45,576 bases of DNA from Allomuricauda sp. ARW1Y1 (GTDB lineage: Bacteria; Bacteroidota; Bacteroidia; Flavobacteriales; Flavobacteriaceae): the NCBI RefSeq assembly GCF_013407935.1, contig NZ_JACBZU010000002.1, forward strand, positions 871,252 to 916,827, given 5' to 3'. Both the position numbers and the translations under genes were made by a program. Position 1 is the first letter of the stretch, and each line of letters begins with the position of its first letter. Shown here one piece after another: positions 8,929-16,331 of the stretch. Under the pieces are notes generated by a model, which was not told the origin of the DNA, ran no database searches, and was given only the letters and a program-made list of their open reading frames with translations.

Positions 8929-9645
8929 ATGAAAACTGCTTTTTTGATTGATGGAGGTTTCTTCATCAAGAGATACTCATATATAAAAGGTTTCAATAAA
9001 TCAGACTCTCCTGATTTGGTAGCTAAGAATTTAGTTTCATATTGTTTTAGGCATATTCAAAGAATAAATGACTATAGATTTCGTTATGGATTGCCTCCCA
9101 CAGAATTGTATAGGATTTTCTACTATGATGCTGAACCTTTTCAAGGTGATTCACATCATCCAATAACGGGAAAAGCTTTTAGTTTTAAAAGAACTGACAT
9201 TTTCAAATTCCGGAGCACTCTTTTCACCGAATTAAAAAAACAAAGAAAAATTGCATTACGTCTCGGTTTTCTTAAGAATAGTTCTAGGCAATGGAATATA
9301 AAATCCCGTCATACAAAAGATTTAATATCAGGAAAAAAGCAAATCCAAGACCTTAATGAATTCGATGTTGAATATCCTTTGTCTCAAAAAGCTGTAGACA
9401 TGAAAATAGGTTTGGATATTGCGACACTAGCGTTTAAGGAACGTGTTGACCAAATGATTTTAATAGCCGGGGACAGTGATTTTGTTCCTGCCGCAAAATT
9501 CGCAAGAAAAGAGGGGATAGATTTCATTTTGGATCCAATGTTAAACGCCATTGATCCATCTTTACATGAACATATTGATGGACTGATGACAATAAAATCT
9601 ATGCAAAGAAATAATGGTAAAAAGACTGACTCTTCGGATAACTAG
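8929..9645 (+). CDS. NYN-domain (PIN-like, LabA-type) putative ribonuclease
   Basis: This 238-residue protein starts MKTAFLIDGGFFIKRY, the first beta strand and catalytic Asp (D8) of the NYN fold. Further acidic motifs follow at KAVDMKIGLDIA and at IAGDSDFVPAAKFARKEG, the standard late metal-binding Asp pair of the family. NYN proteins are metal-dependent nucleases acting on RNA, and many sit in phage-defence or stress contexts. The frame is open upstream from a TTG at 8851, but that would place the leader hairpin in the coding region and add 26 residues before the fold, so the ATG at 8929 is preferred. The gene is visibly more AT-rich than its neighbours and stands alone, which suggests horizontal acquisition. 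The target is unknown. Confidence 0.85.
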   Translation: MKTAFLIDGGFFIKRYSYIKGFNKSDSPDLVAKNLVSYCFRHIQRINDYRFRYGLPPTELYRIFYYDAEPFQGDSHHPITGKAFSFKRTDIFKFRSTLFTELKKQRKIALRLGFLKNSSRQWNIKSRHTKDLISGKKQIQDLNEFDVEYPLSQKAVDMKIGLDIATLAFKERVDQMILIAGDSDFVPAAKFARKEGIDFILDPMLNAIDPSLHEHIDGLMTIKSMQRNNGKKTDSSDN

Positions 9646-9678
9646 GCATCAAAGTTTTTTACCAAATTTCATTCTTTT

Positions 9679-10356
9679 TTAAGGCGTACTATTGCTCACC
9701 TGCAGCAACTTGCCATTGTAGAGTTTTTGTCCTGTCAATGCGAAATCCTTGATATAGGTCGCCATTTCCAAGGCGGTAACGGGAGCTTTGTACCCCGGAA
9801 AGGCTTCCTCCAACATTTCTGTTTGAACCGCTCCCAAGGCCAACACATTAAAACTGGGTCCTGTTTCTTTATATTCTTCGGCCAAAAGTTCGGTTAGCGT
9901 AATCACGGCCCCTTTGCTGGAACTGTACGCGGATAGTCCCGGAAACTTCATGCTACCCTGCACGCCACCCATGGAGCTTACCGTTACCACATGTCCTTCT
10001 TGTCCCATTATAGGCAAAACGGCCCTTGTCATTTCGGCCACGCCAAAGACATTTACTTTGTAAACCCTTTCAAATTCCTCAGCAGTCGTTTCAGAAAAAG
10101 GTTTGTTCAACAAACTACCTGCATTGTTTATGAGTACGTCCACCACATGCCAATCTTCCAAAAAGTCCAATAGCTTTTGATAGTCCTTTGGATTGCCCAA
10201 ATCAAACGGAAAGGAGTCCACATTGGGTAAATTGAGCTTCTTTATCGGTGCATCATTGCGGGACAAGGCCAACACCTGATGTCCTTCCCTTGCAAAAAGT
10301 TTCACCAGTTCAAATCCTATTCCCCTGCTCGTTCCTGTTATTATGATATTGGCCAT
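9679..10356 (-). CDS. SDR family NAD(P)-dependent oxidoreductase
   Basis: This 225-residue classical short-chain dehydrogenase has the nucleotide motif TGTSRGIG near residue 8, NNAG near residue 77, and catalytic Ser, Tyr and Lys in VSSMGG and YSSSKGA. The substrate cannot be told from sequence. The length is near the lower end for the family but complete. It is preceded by a short palindromic repeat at 10374-10393 and follows the peptidase gene on the same strand with a 107-bp gap, so cotranscription is uncertain. Confidence 0.85.
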   Translation of the reverse strand: MANIIITGTSRGIGFELVKLFAREGHQVLALSRNDAPIKKLNLPNVDSFPFDLGNPKDYQKLLDFLEDWHVVDVLINNAGSLLNKPFSETTAEEFERVYKVNVFGVAEMTRAVLPIMGQEGHVVTVSSMGGVQGSMKFPGLSAYSSSKGAVITLTELLAEEYKETGPSFNVLALGAVQTEMLEEAFPGYKAPVTALEMATYIKDFALTGQKLYNGKLLQVSNSTP

Positions 10357-10373
10357 ATGTTATTGTATTTATC

Positions 10374-10393
10374 ATTCCCGAGAAATCGGGAAT
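10374..10393. repeat. Short palindromic intergenic repeat
   Basis: ATTCCCG and CGGGAAT form 7-bp arms around AGAAAT, 17 bases upstream of the SDR start codon. Placement and form echo the element at 8081-8100, although the stem sequence differs. Confidence 0.6.
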
Positions 10394-10463
10394 CTGTAAA
10401 AACCTTCACACCTTACCTGTTCTGCCCATACATCCGCCAGACGCTCGATGCGATATTTTGAAC

Positions 10464-11408
10464 TTAGTTTAACTTAATTTCTTGATTGGCTGCATTGGCT
10501 ATTTTTTCTATGACTGGAATGGTTTTGTTCACCACAGTAGACATGTGTTCAAAATCCATTAACCCCGCTTCATCCCCCGGTTTGTGGTAATAAGCGAAAT
10601 TGGTAAAATCAAACGTGCAGAAGGTATGCGAAGGCACACCAAACTCCTGATGAAATGGGTAATTATCCGATCGCTGATACAGATTGAACTCCTTTGCAGT
10701 GGGCAGAAACCCAACCAAATTTTCTCCGGCATAGGTGTTACTGACCTTTGCCAAATTGGACATTTCATATCCTGTGATGTACATTAAATAATCTTTGTCC
10801 TGCATGGGCACCCCTGTCATTTCAAAATTGAGCATGGTGTAGAGATTCAACCCCTCTTCTTTCAGCTTCTTGGCCAAATGCTTTGATCCCAACAAGCCTT
10901 TTTCTTCAGCACTGAACAGGGCAAAAATTAGGCTGCGCTTATTGGTTTTCTGTGTTGCAAAATAACGGGCCATTTCCAAAACACTAATGGTTCCCGAGGC
11001 ATTGTCATTGGCCCCATTGGCTATGGCGTCACCATTTTCGGGATTTACAACTCCAATATGGTCATAGTGCGCGCCAATCAAAATAAATTCATCTTTTAAC
11101 TCCGGATCATTACCCTCTATCATACCCACTAGATTGTAAGATGGCTTTTGAAAATTGGAAAGGGTATCCCTGTAACTTTCAAAATAAGGTGCAAGTCCGT
11201 ACGACTTGAAGTAATTCTCGATATAAACAGCTGCCATTTCAATGCCTTCAGTTCCCGCTTCCCTACCCTTAAGGTCGTTGCTTGCCAAGTAGTTCATCAT
11301 TTCACCGATTCGGTCAGCAGTCGTTGGAGCGAAAGGGGTTTGGGTCATTTGACCAGAACCGCAACTTACCATGATCAGTGCGGCAAAAATAGAATACAAA
11401 AGTTTCAT
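10464..11408 (-). CDS. M28-family zinc aminopeptidase, lipoprotein
   Basis: This 314-residue protein has a lipoprotein signal ending LIMVSC (C16), so it is predicted to be membrane anchored. The peptidase domain shows the M28 zinc pattern: H114 in IGAHYDH, D135 in NGANDNASG, the Glu pair at 168-169 in SAEEKG, then later Asp and His ligands. It should cleave residues from peptide N-termini in the periplasm or at the outer membrane. Exact specificity is unknown. No protease-associated domain is visible, which suits its short length. Confidence 0.87.
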   Translation of the reverse strand: MKLLYSIFAALIMVSCGSGQMTQTPFAPTTADRIGEMMNYLASNDLKGREAGTEGIEMAAVYIENYFKSYGLAPYFESYRDTLSNFQKPSYNLVGMIEGNDPELKDEFILIGAHYDHIGVVNPENGDAIANGANDNASGTISVLEMARYFATQKTNKRSLIFALFSAEEKGLLGSKHLAKKLKEEGLNLYTMLNFEMTGVPMQDKDYLMYITGYEMSNLAKVSNTYAGENLVGFLPTAKEFNLYQRSDNYPFHQEFGVPSHTFCTFDFTNFAYYHKPGDEAGLMDFEHMSTVVNKTIPVIEKIANAANQEIKLN

Positions 11409-11432
11409 TCCTGTTGTTTTTTGAATGTTCTA

Positions 11433-11465
11433 AAGATAAAAAAAGCATCCCGAAAAGGATGCTTT
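11433..11465 (-). terminator. Hairpin between the E2 and peptidase genes
   Basis: AAAGCATCC (11442-11450) and GGATGCTTT (11457-11465) form a 9-bp stem. On the minus strand it is followed by a T-rich tract. It lies just past the E2 stop codon and probably ends the pyruvate dehydrogenase transcript. Confidence 0.8.
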
Positions 11466-11487
11466 CTATGTATAAGTTATGGAATGT

Positions 11488-13140
11488 CTATGCCAACATG
11501 GTCACTGGATTTTCCAAGTATGCCCTCAAAGTTTGAAGGAACTGGGCTCCAGTAGCACCATCAACGGTTCTGTGGTCACAGGCCAAAGTAACTTTCATGG
11601 TACTTCCCACGACGATTTCCCCATTTTTCACAACGGGTTTCTCTACAATGGCTCCGACAGATAGAATGGCCGAGTTAGGCTGATTGATAATGGAAGTAAA
11701 CTCCTGAATGCCAAACATACCTAAGTTAGAAACCGTGAAGGTACTTCCTTCCATTTCTTCTGGCTTGATTTTTTTGCCTCTCGCCCTACCTGCCAAATCT
11801 TTTACGGAACTTCCCAATTGACTCAAGGTCATCTGGTCTGCAAACTTGATCACGGGAACCACCAAACCTTCATCCACGGCTACAGCTACGCCCATGTGCA
11901 CATGATGCTTGTAAATGGTAGTGTCGCCATTCCAAGTAGTGTTTACTTGAGGGTGCTTTTTAAGGGCCATGGCGCATGCTTTCAATACCATATCGTTGAA
12001 CGAAACTTTGGTATCCGGCAAATTATTGATTTGCGCACGGGATGCTTTTGCATTGTCCATATCCACCTCGATGGTAAGATAGTAATGTGGCGCTGTAAAT
12101 TTGGACTCGCCCAAACGCTTGGCTATCACCTTGCGCATGGTGGAGTTTTTCACTTCTTCCACACTTTCCTCTCCCACAGGCAAGTTCACTGGAGCTACCG
12201 GCGCAGCAGCTTCTGCAGCTTTATCGGATGTAGCTGGTGCGGCTGGCTGTGCCGAAGGCTTGAAGTTTTCAATGTCTTTTTTGACAATTCTACCATTATC
12301 GCCCGTACCTTTTACATCGGCCAGGTTGATGCCTTTCTCATCGGCAATCTTTTTGGCCAATGGTGAGGCAAATATGCGCTGACCGTCCTGTGTGGTAGTT
12401 GTCGTTGCTTCTTTTTGGGAAGTATCTTCAGTTGTTGATGCTTCTTCTTCCTTGGAAGCCTCTTTTTTAGGCTTGCTCTTGGAACCACCGGATGATTGAG
12501 CTTTCAGCACTGCATCCACATCGGTTCCTTCTGGGCCAATTATGGCCAAAAGTGAATCGACCGGAGCTCCTTCGCCCTCTTGGATTCCGATGTGCAACAA
12601 GGTTCCTGCGTAGAACGATTCGAACTCCATGGTCGCCTTATCCGTTTCGATTTCGGCCAAAATATCGCCTTCTTCGACTTTGTCCCCTACATTTTTCAAC
12701 CAGCTGGCCACGGTTCCTTCTTCCATGGTATCGCTCAAACGGGGCATGGTCACGATTTCAACTCCATCAGGAATCTCGGCGGCCCCGTTGCTATCGTCGT
12801 CAGCTGAACTCTCCTCTGCTTCGGGCTCGGCATCCTTTTCTTCTTCGGATGCGCTTGAACCACCCTCTGCACTACCGTTCAACAGACCGGAGATATCTTC
12901 TCCTTCTTCTCCAATTATGGCCAAAAGTGAATCAACCGGGGCTCCTTCTCCTTCCTGTATTCCGATATGGAGTAACGTTCCTTGATGGAAAGATTCAAAT
13001 TCCATAGTGGCCTTATCGGTTTCGATTTCGGCCAAAATATCCCCTTCTTCGACTTTGTCCCCTACGTTCTTGAGCCATTTTGCCACGGTTCCTTCTTCCA
13101 TGGTATCGCTCAATCTAGGCATGTTGATTACTTCTGCCAT
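11488..13140 (-). CDS. pdhC: Pyruvate dehydrogenase complex E2, dihydrolipoamide acetyltransferase
   Basis: This 550-residue protein has two lipoyl domains (about 1-80 and 127-207) with lipoylated lysines K43 and K168 in ETDKATME. An acidic linker, a Ser/Thr/Lys linker and the E3/E1-binding domain (about 256-293, FASPLAKKIADEKG) follow. The catalytic domain ends with HRTVDG, giving H523 and D527 of the acetyltransferase site. It transfers the acetyl group from lipoate to CoA in the cytoplasm. It follows the E1 alpha gene by 4 bp, so they form an operon. The two lipoyl domains are nearly identical, which points to recent duplication or gene conversion. No E1 beta gene is adjacent. Confidence 0.95.
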   Translation of the reverse strand: MAEVINMPRLSDTMEEGTVAKWLKNVGDKVEEGDILAEIETDKATMEFESFHQGTLLHIGIQEGEGAPVDSLLAIIGEEGEDISGLLNGSAEGGSSASEEEKDAEPEAEESSADDDSNGAAEIPDGVEIVTMPRLSDTMEEGTVASWLKNVGDKVEEGDILAEIETDKATMEFESFYAGTLLHIGIQEGEGAPVDSLLAIIGPEGTDVDAVLKAQSSGGSKSKPKKEASKEEEASTTEDTSQKEATTTTTQDGQRIFASPLAKKIADEKGINLADVKGTGDNGRIVKKDIENFKPSAQPAAPATSDKAAEAAAPVAPVNLPVGEESVEEVKNSTMRKVIAKRLGESKFTAPHYYLTIEVDMDNAKASRAQINNLPDTKVSFNDMVLKACAMALKKHPQVNTTWNGDTTIYKHHVHMGVAVAVDEGLVVPVIKFADQMTLSQLGSSVKDLAGRARGKKIKPEEMEGSTFTVSNLGMFGIQEFTSIINQPNSAILSVGAIVEKPVVKNGEIVVGSTMKVTLACDHRTVDGATGAQFLQTLRAYLENPVTMLA

Positions 13141-13144
13141 CTAA

Positions 13145-14143
13145 TTATAATTTATGTTGTAAAAATGGATAGTCCTCTTGCTCGTAAACCGTATCGTACA
13201 ATTGCTCCAATGGAGGGAAGTCCGACTCTTCGGCAAATTTCTCGCACTCTTTCACCAAATCCTTCACCTTCTTGTCAATCTTCTTAAGGTCGTCTTCGGT
13301 GGCATAACCTTTCTCAAGGATGACGTCTTTTACCTGAGTGATTGGGTCTATCTTTTTATACTCTTCTACTTCTTCTTTTGTTCTGTAATGCTGCGCATCC
13401 GACATGGAGTGACCGCGATACCTGTAGGTTTTCATCTCCAAGAAAGTGGGCCCGCCTCCTGTTCTGGCACGCTCAATGGCTTTGTCCATTTCTTTCGCTA
13501 CGATGGCAGGATCCATTCCATCCACAGGGCCGCATGGCATCTCATAACCAAGACCCAATTTCCAGATATCGGTGGAGTGTGATGTACGCGCTACTGAAGT
13601 TCCCATGGCATAACCATTGTTCTCACATACAAAGACCACAGGCAATTGCCACAACATGGCCAGGTTGAAGGCCTCGTGCAGGGAACCCTGTCTAACGGCC
13701 CCATCACCCATATAACAAAGGGTTACAGAGTCCCTTTTAAAATATTTATCGGCAAACGCCAAACCAGCACCTAGAGGGATTTGTCCCCCTACGATACCGT
13801 GTCCACCATAAAAGCGGTGTTCTTTGGAGAATATGTGCATGGAACCTCCCATTCCTTTGGAAGTACCTGTTACTTTTCCATACAGTTCCGCCATCACCTT
13901 TCTTGGGTCCACTCCCATACCTATCGGCTGGACGTGGTTTCGATAAGCAGTGATCATGCGGTCCTTTTCAAGGTCCATGGCATGAAGCGCACCTGCCAAA
14001 ACGGCTTCCTGTCCATTGTACAGGTGAAGAAACCCTCTTACTTTTTGTTGAATATACACAGCGGCAAGTTTATCCTCGAATTTCCTCCAGAAAAACATGT
14101 CCTCATACCATTTAAGGTAAACTTCTTTGGTGATTTTTTTCAT
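13145..14143 (-). CDS. pdhA: Pyruvate dehydrogenase E1 component, alpha subunit
   Basis: This 332-residue thiamine-diphosphate enzyme subunit has the GDG...NN cofactor motif in YMGDGAVRQG through CENNGYAMG, and the phosphorylation-loop-like region YRYRGHSMSDAQHYR typical of PDH E1 alpha. Together with a beta subunit it decarboxylates pyruvate and acetylates the E2 lipoyl group. Only alpha is encoded here, so the beta gene must lie elsewhere, an arrangement common in flavobacteria. The E2 gene starts 4 bp downstream. Confidence 0.95.
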   Translation of the reverse strand: MKKITKEVYLKWYEDMFFWRKFEDKLAAVYIQQKVRGFLHLYNGQEAVLAGALHAMDLEKDRMITAYRNHVQPIGMGVDPRKVMAELYGKVTGTSKGMGGSMHIFSKEHRFYGGHGIVGGQIPLGAGLAFADKYFKRDSVTLCYMGDGAVRQGSLHEAFNLAMLWQLPVVFVCENNGYAMGTSVARTSHSTDIWKLGLGYEMPCGPVDGMDPAIVAKEMDKAIERARTGGGPTFLEMKTYRYRGHSMSDAQHYRTKEEVEEYKKIDPITQVKDVILEKGYATEDDLKKIDKKVKDLVKECEKFAEESDFPPLEQLYDTVYEQEDYPFLQHKL

Positions 14144-14185
14144 CTACAGTAGTATTAAATGAATTTCCCCTGTGGTCGGGGACAG

Positions 14186-14193
14186 CAAAAATA
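14186..14193 (-). promoter_or_regulatory. Candidate -7 box of the pdhA-pdhC operon
   Basis: On the minus strand the bases read TATTTTTG, a perfect -7 consensus, 43 bases upstream of the pdhA start. No clear TTG is present at the expected -33 position. The leader includes a small CCCC/GGGG hairpin (14167-14181). Confidence 0.45.
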
Positions 14194-14224
14194 CATATAT
14201 ATCTGTTTTGGAAAAAGATTTGAA

Positions 14225-14716
14225 TTAAGAATCATTCAAAAATGAGCCATCGAAGACCAAGGGCAGTATATCGCCCATGGAGCTACATTTGTAAATGGGG
14301 CCTTTTTCCGAGCCCATAATGAGGGATATGGGCGACTGATGCCTCTGCTCGTATTCGACAATGGATTGCCTACAGTTACCGCAAGGCGCAGCCGGAATTG
14401 CATCCGCTTTCAGAGAGGGCAAGGTACTGATGGCTATTGCAGTGATTGGAACTCCTGGAAATCTGGCACCTGCTTGAAAAACCGCTACCCTTTCTGCACA
14501 AAGTCCCGAAGGATAGGAAGCATTTTCCTGATTATTGCCGATAACGACTTCGCCATTTTCCAAAAGTACTGCCGCGCCAACCTTGAACTTGGAATAGGGT
14601 GCGTAGGCATCAGAGCGGGCCGTTATGGCATCCTTTAACAATTTTTGGTCGTTTTGTGACAAGTCTGATAGTGTATCGAAGATGAGCAGATCAAAAGCAA
14701 TTTTCTTTTTTTTCAT
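14225..14716 (-). CDS. cdd: Cytidine deaminase
   Basis: This 163-residue enzyme deaminates cytidine and deoxycytidine to uridines in pyrimidine salvage. The zinc site is visible: C73-A-E75 (catalytic Glu) in GLCAERVAVF, and C112 and C115 in APCGNC. An in-frame ATG at 14737 would add seven residues, but a perfect -7 promoter box lies at 14735-14742, so that codon would be upstream of or at the transcript start. The ATG at 14716 is chosen. Confidence 0.93.
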   Translation of the reverse strand: MKKKKIAFDLLIFDTLSDLSQNDQKLLKDAITARSDAYAPYSKFKVGAAVLLENGEVVIGNNQENASYPSGLCAERVAVFQAGARFPGVPITAIAISTLPSLKADAIPAAPCGNCRQSIVEYEQRHQSPISLIMGSEKGPIYKCSSMGDILPLVFDGSFLNDS

Positions 14717-14734
14717 GTACTGTCGCGTGTATTC

Positions 14735-14742
14735 CAAAAATA
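14735..14742 (-). promoter_or_regulatory. Candidate -7 box of cdd, abutting the porV terminator
   Basis: The minus strand reads TATTTTTG, an exact TAnnTTTG match, with the predicted transcript start near 14728, about 11 nt before the cdd ATG. It overlaps the T-rich tail of the porV terminator. No TTG occurs at -33 because that space is the hairpin. Confidence 0.45.
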
Positions 14743-14744
14743 AG

Positions 14745-14768
14745 AAAACCTGTCCGAGGACAGGTTTT
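14745..14768 (-). terminator. Terminator of porV
   Basis: AAAACCTGTC and GACAGGTTTT form a 10-bp stem with a four-base loop, followed on the minus strand by TTTTCTTATTTTT. It lies 26 bases beyond the porV stop. A T-run on the plus strand would let it work in both directions. Confidence 0.8.
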
Positions 14769-14794
14769 TTTGTGTTATGTATTTTGCTATGCTT

Positions 14795-15940
14795 TTAGTC
14801 GTTGTAAAACTCCTCACCGATATCGAACCTAAGCGAGAATCGCAAGGTGTTTTCCAATGGGTTTCTAACTTGTGAGGTGGAGAAGAGATAGGAAAGGTCG
14901 ATTTGTGCTGTTTTGTACTTAAATCCGGCCCCAAGCGTAAAGAATTTTCTTGAACCTTTTTCCTCGCTCTCGTTAAAATAACCACTACGCAACATAAAAG
15001 CTTCCCTAAAGCGGTACTCAGCTCCCAGAGCCCATGTTACTTCCTTCAACTCTTCGCTGAATCCACCGGGTGCGTCCCCAAACGACTCAAAGATTCCACT
15101 AAAGAATCCGATTTGTTGGTATTCATCATTGTCCTCAACGGTAATTTGTCCGTCACCATTGAAATCCCTTGGCGTAGGCACCAATAGTTTGTTAAACTCC
15201 GTGTTGATGGCCAATATATTGTCTTGATCGAAAATAAAATCGAATCCGCCTCCAAATTTAAGGTTGGTGGGCAAAAAGTTCTCTTGTCCGCCCTCATCGT
15301 ATTGGATGGAACCACCCAAATTGGAAATATTGAAACCTGCTCTCCAACGGCCATCAAAGTTTTGATATGCGATTTCTGGGGAACGGTAAAAACCGGCTAC
15401 ATCAACCGCAAAAGAATTGGCAGCTTGCGAGTCTTGCGTACCATCTTGAAATCTTAAGTTAGAACTGATAAAACGTCCTGCAACGGCCATGGAAAAGGAT
15501 TGGCTCAATTTTAGGGCGTACGAACCGTCCAACGCAAATTCGTTGGGCTTAACAATGGTCGCTGTTTGGTCAAAGGTTTGTCGTAGTTCGATTTCACCCA
15601 AACCAAAATAGCGCAAACCAAAGGCAAATGCGCTTCGATCGTTCAATTTGTTGTAAAAGTTGGCGTTCAACAAGGAAACATCGTTCACGATACTTTCCAA
15701 ATAAGGGGTATAACTGGCCCCGATTCCCATTTTACGGTCAGCGAATGCATATTTGGCAGGGTTCCATTGTTGGGAATACACATCGAAAGAAGTGGCAACA
15801 CCCATATCTCCCATACCAGAGGCCCTTGCATCGGCCGCAATGGTCAAAAAGGGAACAGCTGTGGTGATTGCTCTTTCTTGTTGAGCGCTAAGCTGTGGTG
15901 CAATTACAAGGAAAGCAACCACGATTAATAACTTTTTCAT
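14795..15940 (-). CDS. porV: Type IX secretion outer-membrane protein PorV (LptO)
   Basis: This 381-residue protein has a signal peptide (about residues 1-20, ending LSAQ) and the family N-terminus with PFLTIAADARASGMGDMGVA, followed by a beta-barrel of alternating hydrophobic strands. PorV shuttles type IX cargo from the translocon to the surface attachment complex and binds cargo sorting domains. Its presence fits the two sorting-domain cargo proteins in this window. In relatives porU usually lies beside it; here it faces gldJ across 391 bp with no porU. Confidence 0.93.
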   Translation of the reverse strand: MKKLLIVVAFLVIAPQLSAQQERAITTAVPFLTIAADARASGMGDMGVATSFDVYSQQWNPAKYAFADRKMGIGASYTPYLESIVNDVSLLNANFYNKLNDRSAFAFGLRYFGLGEIELRQTFDQTATIVKPNEFALDGSYALKLSQSFSMAVAGRFISSNLRFQDGTQDSQAANSFAVDVAGFYRSPEIAYQNFDGRWRAGFNISNLGGSIQYDEGGQENFLPTNLKFGGGFDFIFDQDNILAINTEFNKLLVPTPRDFNGDGQITVEDNDEYQQIGFFSGIFESFGDAPGGFSEELKEVTWALGAEYRFREAFMLRSGYFNESEEKGSRKFFTLGAGFKYKTAQIDLSYLFSTSQVRNPLENTLRFSLRFDIGEEFYND

Positions 15941-16331
15941 TCTAAAATTTTAGCAATTCGTCTAGTCCTCGTTTCAATTAAAGTTTTTGAAACAGTACAA
16001 ATTAAACGGTGTTTTGACAAAAATCTTATATCTCGATACATAATTTTAATGTTAATCGTCCAAAACATCAGTATTTTGGTTAAAAGGTAATAAACCACAC
16101 CTGCAACTTTTCCAATCCGTTAAAAAGCATCCTTTCCATACTAATTGGCACCAAACACCGTTACAATGATGTGGCATGTTCAGAAATGAGGCATGGCCAG
16201 AAATATTTGATGAGCACAAAATATAATGGTAAAAACATCGTTCTAATGCCATCGAAGGTTTAAAAAAATCAAAACAAGACTAAATTACCTGAATTGAAAA
16301 GCACAGGTTTTAAAGTACTTAAGCCCAAATT
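15941..16331. other. Divergent porV-gldJ intergenic region, no gene seen
   Basis: This 391-bp AT-rich region separates the start codons of porV (minus) and gldJ (plus). It must hold promoters for both, but I see no full TTG/TAnnTTTG pair; a near-match TATTTTGG occurs in the middle. No coding sequence resembling PorU or any other family could be read in it. The stretch 16000-16260 has no strong repeats. Confidence 0.6.

Noticed and set aside
12492..13007. A 171-residue plus-strand frame opposite the E2 gene.
   Set aside because: Antisense to the repeated lipoyl domains; Arg/Leu-rich composition without family motifs.
16052..16252. A 66-residue minus-strand frame in the porV-gldJ gap, considered as a porU remnant.
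   Set aside because: No type IX or peptidase motif could be read and the composition is Cys/His/Trp-rich noise.
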